Below, piece after piece: positions 1 to 7,647 of a DNA stretch of 13,591 nucleotides. Under the pieces are notes generated by a model, which saw nothing but the letters and a program-made list of their open reading frames with translations, ran no database searches and was not told the DNA's origin. Numbering within the stretch: the first letter of the stretch is position 1; the number at the start of each line of letters is the position of its first letter. The stretch spans positions 1 through 13,591 of the forward strand of contig CACYKX010000074.1 in NCBI GenBank assembly GCA_902775075.1, given 5' to 3'. The stretch is from an uncultured Prevotellaceae bacterium. GTDB lineage: Bacteria; Bacteroidota; Bacteroidia; Bacteroidales; Bacteroidaceae. A program made the position numbers and the translations under genes.

Positions 1-51
1 CCGCCAACTGGTGGCAGAGGTCTTGGAAAAATGCTGTTATTAACAAAAAAA

Positions 52-564
52 CTATGCTATTGGGTCTGGACAGAACTCTCTACGCTTGCAGGTCTTACAT
101 AATTTACCCATCCATACTTCATCGAATTGGTTCATGGCTTGTTCTACGATTTCTGGGTCATCAGTTAATATGCCTGCCTCAAAGTTGCGAGTAGTTTCAG
201 CCTTCATGCCAATTCCAGCACCCGTGAGGTTCGCACTTCCTACATACACCTCCTTCCCATCGAACACAAGCATCTTGAAATGAACACGCGGACAAAGCAC
301 ACGTTCCAAGCGGTCATACAGCACTGGGTACTTGTCAAAATCTTCACGAAAGTTCAGACCAGGTTCTTTTGCATGAATAAGACGCACATCCACTCCACGC
401 CGAATGAGTTGGGCGATAAGAGCAAGAAAAGGCTTCTTCTCTTTACCAATCTCCACGTAGAGGTCTTTCATGTCAGCAGTACCAATCCAAAGCATGTGCT
501 TCACGGATTGTACCCGTGAAAGTACTTTCTTATAGTGTTCGATATTGGAGATGTATGTGAACAT
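52..564 (-). CDS. PLD-family (single HKD) nuclease-like protein
   Basis: This 170-residue protein has one phospholipase D active-site motif. H95, K97 and D102 form HxKxxxxD, followed by GSAN at 109-112, the usual continuation in PLD-superfamily nucleases. A single HKD motif implies that two subunits would pair to make one active site, as in Nuc/BfiI-type enzymes; that is family knowledge, not seen here. The C terminus carries a CxxC-x5-C cluster (C156, C159, C165), which may bind a metal. No signal peptide is evident. The ATG lies 9 bases after the McrC stop, so it is probably the last gene of the McrBC operon and may be a DNA-cutting accessory effector. The downstream 51 bases to the window edge hold no recognisable gene or clear terminator. 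PLD-family membership is secure; the substrate is unknown. Confidence 0.85.
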   Translation of the reverse strand: MFTYISNIEHYKKVLSRVQSVKHMLWIGTADMKDLYVEIGKEKKPFLALIAQLIRRGVDVRLIHAKEPGLNFREDFDKYPVLYDRLERVLCPRVHFKMLVFDGKEVYVGSANLTGAGIGMKAETTRNFEAGILTDDPEIVEQAMNQFDEVWMGKLCKTCKRREFCPDPIA

Positions 565-573
565 CTGTATATA

Positions 574-1809
574 CTATAATCTTGGCAAATCTATACTTAA
601 ACGATAAAAATCTCTGTAGCCTTCAACTTTATTGTTTTTTACAGAATCAGATAGTACTGCTCCTAGATTTGTTGTTTCTTCGTCTGGGTGGATAATAACA
701 CATTTTGGAGTACTTACATTATTATTCATAAGATTCAAAAAGCGTTCGTCCCTTGCATAAGCACTAATTTCCCTTATGTCAGCTACCATCGAGTCAACAT
801 GGCTACGCCTTCCATTATATGAAGAGTACCATAATTTATATTTTGCGTCAAGAACAATACCTTCTCCAATATGTAGATAGTCACATTGTGTACCATAACT
901 ACCTTTTACTTGAAAGAGTATATTGTTAGGATAATGAGTTTGAAGTATTCCTAAAACATAAACCTCATAGAGACGAGACATGTCAATCCAGAATAGAGGA
1001 ACTTTTTTCTTCCCGCTACCATCAGTTAATGCATTGTCTTGATGCCTGATAATACATTTTGCTAACTTTATGGCTTCGGAATAATACATATTAAGTTTGT
1101 CAAATTTATAATTTCTTATAGATTCGAGACGAACATTGCTATCTATGTTCTTAAAGGCTTCAATTAACTTCATTTTTGATGATAGGAAAGCAAGGCCCGT
1201 CATATTACGTGAACGAGAACGCACATTTCCTAATAGAAGAATAGAAATGTCTAAAGCTTTCTTCAATAATCGATTAACAGGAATATTGGCAGAGAAAACT
1301 TGATACTGACAAAAGAAATAATCTTCTTTCTTTTTAATTTCATTTTTTCTCCAATTAGCAATAGGTTTTAACTTCCCTCGAATTTTGGAATGAAGGTTTT
1401 CTTCAATAGTTATATAATCACGTTTTAACCCTTTTCCTACAAGCTTATCCAAGATGTTTAAATACTGCATTACCAAAAGAGGCGTAAGTATATTATACAA
1501 CTCTGTACTTGCATATATCTCCTTTTCCCAATTAATGTCGTAACAAGATGAAAAATATTCAGATGAAGGTTGATACAATAGTGCAAAGGAGAATAGAGAC
1601 ATAAAGTCTAAATTCTCCAATTTCGGTAGAACCTGAATATGTTGTCCGTTTATCTCACTTAAACCGATATAGTAACTCGACCACCAAAAACCATCATCAC
1701 CTCTGTTAAGCGCAAGTTGCTCAACAGGCATCGATGTATAGGTTTCACGCAGATCAAGTTGATCTATATAATCATCTAACAATTGAGTTTGCTCTCGTAA
1801 TGTAATCAT
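574..1809 (-). CDS. mcrC: McrC-like nuclease subunit of McrBC restriction system
   Basis: This 411-residue protein resembles McrC, the endonuclease partner of the McrB GTPase in type IV (modification-dependent) restriction. The N-terminal ~140 residues match the variable McrC region. An IRGKL segment (143-147), an RLYEVYV segment (279-285) and a PD-(D/E)XK nuclease core follow. In that core D310 precedes LDAKYK at 320-325, giving catalytic D321 and K323 in the usual spacing. The start codon sits in an ATGA overlap with the mcrB stop (4 bases), so translation is likely coupled. In characterised systems McrC stimulates McrB GTP hydrolysis and cuts DNA after translocation between modified sites. 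The modification recognised here cannot be read from the sequence. No frameshift or missing catalytic residue is seen. Confidence 0.92.
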   Translation of the reverse strand: MITLREQTQLLDDYIDQLDLRETYTSMPVEQLALNRGDDGFWWSSYYIGLSEINGQHIQVLPKLENLDFMSLFSFALLYQPSSEYFSSCYDINWEKEIYASTELYNILTPLLVMQYLNILDKLVGKGLKRDYITIEENLHSKIRGKLKPIANWRKNEIKKKEDYFFCQYQVFSANIPVNRLLKKALDISILLLGNVRSRSRNMTGLAFLSSKMKLIEAFKNIDSNVRLESIRNYKFDKLNMYYSEAIKLAKCIIRHQDNALTDGSGKKKVPLFWIDMSRLYEVYVLGILQTHYPNNILFQVKGSYGTQCDYLHIGEGIVLDAKYKLWYSSYNGRRSHVDSMVADIREISAYARDERFLNLMNNNVSTPKCVIIHPDEETTNLGAVLSDSVKNNKVEGYRDFYRLSIDLPRL

Positions 1810-3257
1810 TCTTTGAATGGTTTGCTTATTAGTCCATCTTTATAATATTCGTCTAATAGAGGTATAACTTCGTATTTCCATTTAAGTTCCAGTTGTGGTA
1901 TTGAATCAGCAATAAAATAACTATGTCCAATCATTAAATCATCAAGGTCAATGTCACCTGATGGATATTTCTTCAAATGTTCGTATACTTTTCTGAAATA
2001 ATCCACAGCTTTTTTGCCGACATCCCCATTCTGTCTGCTAACAATACTTTCATTTGCTTTGACCGTAAGGAATGCAAATCTCCGACGCAAAGCATAGTCA
2101 ATCGTTCCTACACTTCTGTCGGTTGTATTCATTGTGCCAATAATATAGAGATTGTCAGGGATGCTAAAAGATTCTTTGCTATAAGGTAAAATCGCTGAAA
2201 TAGAATTTACACTGCCTTTTCTCTTGTCTGGTTCAAGCAATGTGATAAGTTCTCCGAAAATTTTAGAAACATTACCACGGTTAATTTCATCTATAATGAG
2301 AAAATAGTAATTGTCAGAATCATTAGAAGCTTTATTACAGATTTTTTTAAATATTCCTGGTTCTACATTGTATGTGACATGTCCATCCTTGACAATCGGC
2401 TTTAAACCCTCAACGAAATCCTCATAATCTAAAGATTGATGGAAAGTAGTGAATTCTACGAACCCATTATTTACCATGTTGTTATATTTTTCCATTATTT
2501 CTTGACGAGACATATCTGGCATATACTCTCGCTTCATCTCTACTATAATAGAAGCTGTTGTATATGTTTTTCCCGTTCCTGGTGCTCCTTGAAGTATTAT
2601 GTTTCTTTTTTCTTTTAATAGTTTTACGGATTTTTCAATCAGTTCCATACCTTTTGCCGCCTTCCATTCTTCCACAAAATCATAAAATCTCCATGCATAT
2701 GTGCTTCTTAGATATATGTCATCAGACGAGTACTGACTATTGATATAAACTTGTAAATGATGACTTAACTCAATATCTGACTGGCCTATATAATTAGGGA
2801 GACCAAATGGACGCAAGATGTGATATAGTTCCCATAAGTTTTTTCCTGTTACAACTGTTGATAAGTGAGTGGGCTGAAATGCAGCCAAGAATCGAAGTGC
2901 TGCAGCTCTCATGCTTTTACCCCCGACTTTTGTTGTTACACTGATTATTTTATCAAACAATTCTTTATTTGTTTGCAATTGGAAACTTTCAGAAGTAACA
3001 ATCTGATATAAATCTTCTAAAAAAAATGCTTCCCAGTTATCCACAATAGCTTTTCTTTGATCATGAGTGAAATTACCTTGCATCAATGAAGATACACAGT
3101 TGTCAGACGCAAGAAATTGATCGCGATCTTCATCCGTCCAAGATGAAATAGGCAATTTATTTTTTGCATAATCTATGAAACGTGGAGTAAATTTTTTGTA
3201 AGCCATTCCCCATCCATCATTCGCATGGATATCTTGAAAAACGTTATTAAGTTCCAT
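1806..3257 (-). CDS. mcrB: McrB-like AAA+ GTPase of McrBC restriction system
   Basis: This 483-residue AAA+ protein is McrB-like. Walker A is GAPGTGKT at 224-231 and Walker B is FLIIDEINRGN at 319-329. The McrB-type signature MNTTDRS is at 376-382, and LRRRF at 390-394 supplies candidate arginine residues. FHQSLDYEDFVEGLKP (272-287) is also typical of the family. McrB hexamers use GTP to drive DNA translocation and recruit McrC. The first ~200 residues should hold the modified-base or DNA recognition domain. I do not recognise that domain as the E. coli type, so target specificity is unknown. The ATG follows an A/T-rich leader 56 bases after the upstream gene, the largest gap in the operon. 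A weak CATATTTG promoter-like string lies in that gap, so partly independent expression is possible. Confidence 0.93.
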   Translation of the reverse strand: MELNNVFQDIHANDGWGMAYKKFTPRFIDYAKNKLPISSWTDEDRDQFLASDNCVSSLMQGNFTHDQRKAIVDNWEAFFLEDLYQIVTSESFQLQTNKELFDKIISVTTKVGGKSMRAAALRFLAAFQPTHLSTVVTGKNLWELYHILRPFGLPNYIGQSDIELSHHLQVYINSQYSSDDIYLRSTYAWRFYDFVEEWKAAKGMELIEKSVKLLKEKRNIILQGAPGTGKTYTTASIIVEMKREYMPDMSRQEIMEKYNNMVNNGFVEFTTFHQSLDYEDFVEGLKPIVKDGHVTYNVEPGIFKKICNKASNDSDNYYFLIIDEINRGNVSKIFGELITLLEPDKRKGSVNSISAILPYSKESFSIPDNLYIIGTMNTTDRSVGTIDYALRRRFAFLTVKANESIVSRQNGDVGKKAVDYFRKVYEHLKKYPSGDIDLDDLMIGHSYFIADSIPQLELKWKYEVIPLLDEYYKDGLISKPFKE

Positions 3258-3313
3258 ATTTTTATAGTTTTAAATTAAATAATCATAATCGAATCAGCAA
3301 ATATGAACAAGAA

Positions 3314-3994
3314 CTACCATGAGTATACTCCCTGATAAAGGATTTCGATCACAGGTTTTTCCGTATGTACTTGCTTCCAATAATTACGGGCATATTCCTT
3401 CACTTCAGAGAGTGGAATATCACAAGGCACATTGGTGAACCAGTTCATGTCAAAAGATTGAGTAGAACCTCCTAATAGATTAACGTTAACTAACTGATAG
3501 TTGGAATCACGGAATTGAGTTTTGAATTCCATTGCGTTCTCCTTGTTATCAAATAAGAAAAGCGAATCCATTCTTGACGGCATATTAGGAAATTCAAAAT
3601 TTCGAATCATTTCCCAAATAAATTCCCAAAGATAATGTTCATTCCCCCAATCATAGTATAGTCCAGTCTCATTAATATCAGCAATATAATTGTTGGCAAA
3701 TGCATACAAATCGTCGCCATTTATATACCTAATTGGGTCATCTATGAGCATTTGATGTAAATCATATTGTGAGGCTTTTGAGATGAAAAAAACATTTAGC
3801 AAATCTAAAAATGCAGGCACATTCTCTGCAACTCTGACTGCATTCTTAATTTGTAATCCAGTCTTTTGAGAGAATATGTATATGTCGTGACTTAGTTTTC
3901 GATATGCATAAACCTCTTGACGAAAGGATGATTTCTGTTCACTAGTTAAAATCTGTCCTTTAGGTTCTTCTTGTGGATTAAGAATTCTATACAT
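3314..3994 (-). CDS. Unknown protein, DUF2441-like, possible ADP-ribosyltransferase fold
   Basis: I do not firmly recognise this 226-residue protein. Its layout recalls DUF2441-type proteins. It starts MYRI, has a long helical middle (roughly 20-135), then a conserved-looking block around 129-157 with IRNFEFPNMPSR, DSLFLFD and an A-x-x-F helix. It ends with a YARNYW helix and a short strand, EILYQGVYSW. The PSR-x-x-S/C-x-F strand followed by an amino-acid substitution-tolerant helix also occurs in some ADP-ribosyltransferase-fold toxins, so an NAD-dependent effector is a reasonable but unproven idea. No signal peptide, membrane segment or nuclease motif is visible. It lies between an exonuclease gene (21 bases upstream) and mcrB, which suggests a role in the same defence operon. 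The start has an A/T-rich leader. The open frame is secure; the function is not. Confidence 0.6.
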   Translation of the reverse strand: MYRILNPQEEPKGQILTSEQKSSFRQEVYAYRKLSHDIYIFSQKTGLQIKNAVRVAENVPAFLDLLNVFFISKASQYDLHQMLIDDPIRYINGDDLYAFANNYIADINETGLYYDWGNEHYLWEFIWEMIRNFEFPNMPSRMDSLFLFDNKENAMEFKTQFRDSNYQLVNVNLLGGSTQSFDMNWFTNVPCDIPLSEVKEYARNYWKQVHTEKPVIEILYQGVYSW

Positions 3995-4015
3995 AGCTAT
4001 TAGTAGTTAAAAATT

Positions 4016-4507
4016 TTACAAAATTTCTTTTGCTATCCAAGCACAAGCTTCAGCATCAGCAAGTGCGTGGTGATGATCCTCTAAACAGTAGCCACAAGCT
4101 GCAGCTACAGTTTGAAGTTGGTGGTTTTCTAAATCAGGAAGAACTCGCCGTGAAACACAAAGAGTGTCATAGAACTCATAGTCTGGGTAGTCCATTTGAT
4201 ACACACGGAACACTGCTTTCAAACAGCCTTCATCAAAAGGCTTGTTATGGGCCACAAGAGGCAGGCCTTCTATCAGAGGCTCAATCTGCGCCCATACCTT
4301 GGGAAACACAGGGGCATCGTCGGTGTCTTCATGACAGAGTCCATGCACCTGAGAGCACCAATAGTTATAATAGTTCGGCTCTGGTTGGATGAGAGAATAG
4401 AACGAATCCACTATCTCACCATCTCGAACTATGACTATTCCAACGGAACAAACAGAGCTACGCTCATTGTTTGCCGTTTCAAAATCTATAGCTGCAAAAT
4501 CCTTCAT
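4016..4507 (-). CDS. DEDDh-family 3'-5' exonuclease (DnaQ/epsilon-like)
   Basis: This 163-residue protein is a compact DnaQ-type 3'-5' exonuclease. The Exo I motif is IDFET with D8 and E10. Exo II is HNKPFD with D92, and Exo III is H146-x4-D151 within HHALADA, so all DEDDh catalytic residues are present. Such enzymes remove nucleotides from DNA or RNA 3' ends with two metal ions. The protein is close to the bare domain length, with no BRCT, helicase or polymerase part. The ATG is 6 bases after the stop of the GIY-YIG gene, consistent with translation in one operon. A near-identical, interrupted copy lies at 9127-9618. Substrate (invader DNA, RNA or a nucleotide signal) cannot be told from the sequence. 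Confidence 0.92.
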   Translation of the reverse strand: MKDFAAIDFETANNERSSVCSVGIVIVRDGEIVDSFYSLIQPEPNYYNYWCSQVHGLCHEDTDDAPVFPKVWAQIEPLIEGLPLVAHNKPFDEGCLKAVFRVYQMDYPDYEFYDTLCVSRRVLPDLENHQLQTVAAACGYCLEDHHHALADAEACAWIAKEIL

Positions 4508-4513
4508 TTTTGT

Positions 4514-5410
4514 TCAGTTCTCATTATATCCGTGTTCTCTTGTTCCGAACTTCTTTTTATAGAGTGATTCTCTATCTATAGCAACTTTTGGCGTAACATT
4601 TAGAGGAAGCGTCTCGAGAATTGTCCATTGAAAATTTTGTTCTGCATAATTGTTACCTTCCCTCGCAAGCAGTTCAACAAGTAGTTTGTTGTTGCCATGA
4701 CCTGTTTGTGCATATTCAGTCCATCGTCCAAGAATACCATTTTTAACACCTGGTTTCATGTCTTTATATGTTACCCCAACATACTGCTTGCCATTTGACT
4801 TATCCAGTATAAGATATACACAATTAAGACTCTCAAGTTTTAACATCCAGTCTTTGTCCTTTACAACCTTCTTAAGCTGCGAAAAAGTTAATACAACATC
4901 TTCGTAACGACTAAAAGGTGGAATTCCATCTATGTCGCCTTTCTGTTCTATACGTTTAACTTCTTTCTCCGTCATCCAATTCTGCATCCATTGTAATGTA
5001 CCCTTTCCCCATTCTATGACCACCTTGTCTTTCAGAGCCTCAAATCCTTTTACCTCTTGGATGTCATAAATAGAAACTCCTTCCATTGTAGAATGGACAA
5101 CCCCATTATTCTTGAACACACCTATGAATCGGCATTCACAACCTTCCTCTGCAAGAAATACAATCAAATAGTCAACATTCTTCATTTTGGAATCAGCCTG
5201 TTCTTGTTGCCATTTCAAGAATAATTCATAATTTGTAAGATATAGTTTATAGACAGGCCCATCATAATCTTTGTAGATATTGCTATCAGGCATGACATTA
5301 CCACTATGCCTTACAAGTTTTATTCGTTTTTCGTCAGCTGCGTCAAATTCTGCATTCCGATTGCGGCCTTTCAATAAGTCCTGAATGCTAATAATATAAT
5401 TCTTATCCAT
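4514..5410 (-). CDS. GIY-YIG nuclease-like protein with unrecognised N-terminal domain
   Basis: This 298-residue protein ends in a GIY-YIG nuclease-type domain (about 195-298). The first strand VYLI is at 198-201 (Y199), a YVG strand at 210-212 (Y210), an arginine in GRW at R229, and a glutamate in RESLYKKKFGT at E281. The terminal GYN segment completes the fold. All residues expected for hydrolysis are therefore present. The N-terminal ~190 residues are a separate domain that I cannot assign. The stretch YLIVFLAEEGCECRFIGVFK (81-100) is strand-rich and could belong to a PUA/EVE-like base reader, which is only a guess. The gene starts 28 bases after its upstream neighbour and ends 6 bases before the exonuclease ATG. 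A restriction-like nuclease role in the operon is likely; the recognition site is unknown. Confidence 0.8.
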   Translation of the reverse strand: MDKNYIISIQDLLKGRNRNAEFDAADEKRIKLVRHSGNVMPDSNIYKDYDGPVYKLYLTNYELFLKWQQEQADSKMKNVDYLIVFLAEEGCECRFIGVFKNNGVVHSTMEGVSIYDIQEVKGFEALKDKVVIEWGKGTLQWMQNWMTEKEVKRIEQKGDIDGIPPFSRYEDVVLTFSQLKKVVKDKDWMLKLESLNCVYLILDKSNGKQYVGVTYKDMKPGVKNGILGRWTEYAQTGHGNNKLLVELLAREGNNYAEQNFQWTILETLPLNVTPKVAIDRESLYKKKFGTREHGYNEN

Positions 5411-5438
5411 ATCAAACGGTATTTTTATGATATTTATT

Positions 5439-6485
5439 TTAGTCTCTTCCTATCATATCCCACCCAGCGATATTATTCAGAATCCAGAAAGGCAGAATGA
5501 CATTAGGTATTTTGTACTCATACCAGTCCCAAAATTGCAAGGCGGTCTTTTGTTCCTCGTATTTTGCAATCTCCAATGCTTCTCTAAAATCACATAGGAT
5601 GTATGTCTTCTCAGGATTGTTATGTGCATGTTGCAGGAATTGCTGAAATGCTGTTCGTATTGAATCATAAAAGCTTTGGTCGGTCGCCAATTCGATAGAT
5701 TGTTCTTCTCCACTATAATTGTCAGGGATATTGTCTGCACACTCAATGATACCAATTGTTTCTCCGTCTTCTACCATTTCTTTCGATATATAACATAGGA
5801 TATCGCCTTCGCGAAGAACTTCGGACAATTGATTATATATGAGCTGGCGACCTCTTCTTTGTGGCTTGAAGTCATCTGTAAATTGTGGCTGGCTCTTCGA
5901 CTTAGATGCCCTTGCAATCGTCTCGTCACGACTGATACCATGCGGTACGAACTGTGTCACCGGCCAATATAGCTTTTCTATAACAAACTCCTTGAACAAT
6001 GTAGGCTCAATACCTGAGAACACTGTGCCATCTTTGTGCATATCACCGTTTCTTTCAAACTGTACATCACAATTGTCACCGGCGAGCCCAGGAACTGAAG
6101 AATCACCGAAATAACGCACAAATGAAGTATAACCCTTGTATGAAACGACATCGCCTGTGAAGATTTCCTGATTCTGGTCATCTCTGTATCTGGTATCCAC
6201 ACCAGCAAAGACGACTGGAACCTGCGACCACAAAGAAAATGTATCTAAGGGTTTGTGGAATCTTGTGTATTCCATTTTATTCGTCCAAAGAATCATGACA
6301 TCGCCATCGAATGTAAACTCTCCGAAATAGGCATAGTCAAAATTACCTAAGGGATTTACAAATCTCACTCGCCTGTTATCGAGAATTGCTTTTAGACTTT
6401 CCCTGTCAAGGGACATCATGATTTTCCTATGATGCTCACGACACAAATCCTGTATGCCACGAAAACTGAACTTACTGAAGCCCAT
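5439..6485 (-). CDS. Unknown protein with YopX-like segment
   Basis: This is a ~348-residue cytoplasmic-type protein that I do not recognise as a whole. Around residues 99-118 it has YRDDQNQEIFTGDVVSYKG, which resembles the D-x-x-G/N-x-x-I-x-x-GDIV turn of phage YopX proteins, and it is followed by a strand-rich region. A basic stretch lies near 205-215 (PQRRGRQ). The C-terminal third alternates helices with aromatic-rich segments such as FWDWYEY. No catalytic motif is evident. Two starts are possible: ATG at 6485, or a GTG at 6491 that overlaps the WYL stop by one base (TAGTG). I list the ATG. The position directly after the WYL gene and before the GIY-YIG gene suggests a partner or specificity role, by inference only. 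Confidence 0.7.
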   Translation of the reverse strand: MGFSKFSFRGIQDLCREHHRKIMMSLDRESLKAILDNRRVRFVNPLGNFDYAYFGEFTFDGDVMILWTNKMEYTRFHKPLDTFSLWSQVPVVFAGVDTRYRDDQNQEIFTGDVVSYKGYTSFVRYFGDSSVPGLAGDNCDVQFERNGDMHKDGTVFSGIEPTLFKEFVIEKLYWPVTQFVPHGISRDETIARASKSKSQPQFTDDFKPQRRGRQLIYNQLSEVLREGDILCYISKEMVEDGETIGIIECADNIPDNYSGEEQSIELATDQSFYDSIRTAFQQFLQHAHNNPEKTYILCDFREALEIAKYEEQKTALQFWDWYEYKIPNVILPFWILNNIAGWDMIGRD

Positions 6486-6490
6486 ATCCA

Positions 6491-7423
6491 CTATTTATTA
6501 TATTTGTTCCACATCCTCTTTATCTTACCAGCAATTTCCTTGCGGAGCCAAAGTGGTTCTAACACTTCCATATCCTCACCACTCCAGAGAAGTTCCTGCT
6601 GGAAGTCAAACTCTGGACGGAGATTAAAAGTAAAGATGCTGTACTCTTCGTTGCGCTCTATCTCTTCCTGCGACTCGTGCATCATTAGATCACGGATGTA
6701 GTTGGCTTGTCCTGCTGATACTTTCAGCTTGACTGGTTGTATCTTCACAGACTGTTCTGCTATGATGCCAAAACAACCATCAAAGAAATCCTTTGCCGTC
6801 CAACCCTTTGGCATTTCAAAAGTCTCGTCTGTTGCATGAAGATATTTAATTCGGTCTAAGGCATAGACACGTGGTCCTTTTTCATAATAATATGAATCGG
6901 TGCTACGAGCCACCATGTACCAACGCTGCCGGAACAGCTTCACACAATATGGCTGTACGTCGAAGTTGTTCTCCTCATCCTTCCAATAGCTATGGTAAGT
7001 CATGTTAAGAACCCGGTTTTCTTTCATGGCATCAATAATGGACTGAAGGTAATTCTGACCAGACGGCACATATTCTAAAATGATGCGGTCTTTAATGCTT
7101 TGACTGTTCGCCAAAGCATTGCTCACACAGAAAGTGTTGTAAAGCCAGGAGCGCAGACCATTCTTGCTAATGTCTTCCTCGTTCTCGATGTAGTAACGGT
7201 ACTCGCCACGTCCTTCATTAGCAATGCTGATGCCAAACATATCCCAAATGACATAACGCCAATTGTCAAAGGTACGTTTGGGAATCTCCACACCTCTGCT
7301 GATGTCATCGCGAAGCCACAACTCATTCAGTTCCCTGAACGTGATTTTCTTTCTCCGATAGATGGTTTCTATCACCCAGACGTACTTTGTAATCAGGCTT
7401 TGTCCTCTGTCGTTGTCTGCCAT
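6491..7423 (-). CDS. WYL-domain transcriptional regulator (BrxR/CapW-like layout)
   Basis: This 310-residue protein has the three-part layout of WYL regulators of defence operons. A winged helix-turn-helix lies at about 10-70 (ITFRELNELW and PKRTFDNWRYVIWDMFGI). A WYL core lies at about 125-195, with VQPYCVKLFRQRWYMVAR and RVYALDRI. A C-terminal WCX-like region ends in LRKEIAGKIKRMWNKYNK. BrxR/CapW-type members repress their own operon and are thought to release on sensing a nucleic-acid ligand; this is family knowledge. The frame can begin at an ATG at 7453. I chose 7423 because a TATCTTTG promoter box at 7443-7450 lies inside the longer version. It is first in the operon, so autoregulation of all eight genes is plausible. 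A second copy survives only as a 3' relic at 9621-9693. Confidence 0.88.
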   Translation of the reverse strand: MADNDRGQSLITKYVWVIETIYRRKKITFRELNELWLRDDISRGVEIPKRTFDNWRYVIWDMFGISIANEGRGEYRYYIENEEDISKNGLRSWLYNTFCVSNALANSQSIKDRIILEYVPSGQNYLQSIIDAMKENRVLNMTYHSYWKDEENNFDVQPYCVKLFRQRWYMVARSTDSYYYEKGPRVYALDRIKYLHATDETFEMPKGWTAKDFFDGCFGIIAEQSVKIQPVKLKVSAGQANYIRDLMMHESQEEIERNEEYSIFTFNLRPEFDFQQELLWSGEDMEVLEPLWLRKEIAGKIKRMWNKYNK

Positions 7424-7442
7424 ATCCGTTTGAATTTTTCTA

Positions 7443-7450
7443 CAAAGATA
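7443..7450 (-). promoter_or_regulatory. Possible proximal -7 box for the WYL operon
   Basis: TATCTTTG on the minus strand fits the Bacteroidetes -7 consensus TAnnTTTG and lies about 20 bases before the ATG at 7423. No TTG or TTTG stands at the expected 19-20 base distance; the nearest TTTG (7465-7468) is only 14 bases away. It may be a second, weaker promoter or chance. Confidence 0.4.
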
Positions 7451-7506
7451 CACAAAGGCTACGTCAAATCGTGGCAGAACTTGGGATATTAAATAACTTT
7501 AACTAT

Positions 7507-7519
7507 TCTTGAGACAAGA
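7507..7519. promoter_or_regulatory. Small inverted repeat, candidate WYL operator
   Basis: TCTTG-AGA-CAAGA is a perfect 5-base inverted repeat with a 3-base centre. It lies in the leader between the distal promoter (7560-7590) and the WYL start. A dimeric winged-helix repressor could bind such a site, but arms this short also arise by chance. Confidence 0.2.
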
Positions 7520-7559
7520 GGCTGTGGGTCATACGCTCTTTCCTTATTTTGTTCCGCTG

Positions 7560-7590
7560 CAAATTTAAGCATTATTCCCGAAACCACAAA
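7560..7590 (-). promoter_or_regulatory. Main promoter of the WYL-McrBC operon
   Basis: On the minus strand TTTG (7590-7587) is followed after exactly 19 bases by TAAATTTG (7567-7560) and then C, a full match to the Bacteroidetes promoter. Transcription should start near 7553, leaving a leader of about 130 bases before the WYL ATG. The -33 element touches the T-tract of the terminator that ends the upstream RhuM gene, so the two signals are packed together. A degenerate copy of this promoter is at 9730-9760. Confidence 0.75.
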
Positions 7591-7591
7591 G

Positions 7592-7622
7592 AAAAAGGCG
7601 GAAATCTTTCAATTTCTGCCTT
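7592..7622 (-). terminator. Hairpin terminator after the RhuM gene (repeat copy 1)
   Basis: Read on the minus strand, AAGGC and GCCTT close a stem that continues after one mismatch into GAAATT paired with GATTTC (one G-T pair). The loop is GAAA and a T-rich tract follows. It lies 26 bases after the RhuM stop. It is one of three near-identical copies (others at 8706-8736 and 9762-9792). Confidence 0.8.
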
Positions 7623-7647
7623 GAACGCTATAGACTTGACAAGCGCT

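Noticed and set aside
1..50. Plus-strand frame starting PPTGG, faintly like the C-terminal motif of class II lysyl-tRNA synthetase
   Set aside because: Only five residues match; the following residues do not keep the motif spacing and the frame closes soon after. Too little sequence to support a gene end.
4030..4567. Long plus-strand open frames opposite the exonuclease gene, with counterparts at 9075-9503
   Set aside because: They are antisense to a clear DEDDh exonuclease with all catalytic motifs. The similar frames in both places only reflect the duplicated exonuclease genes.
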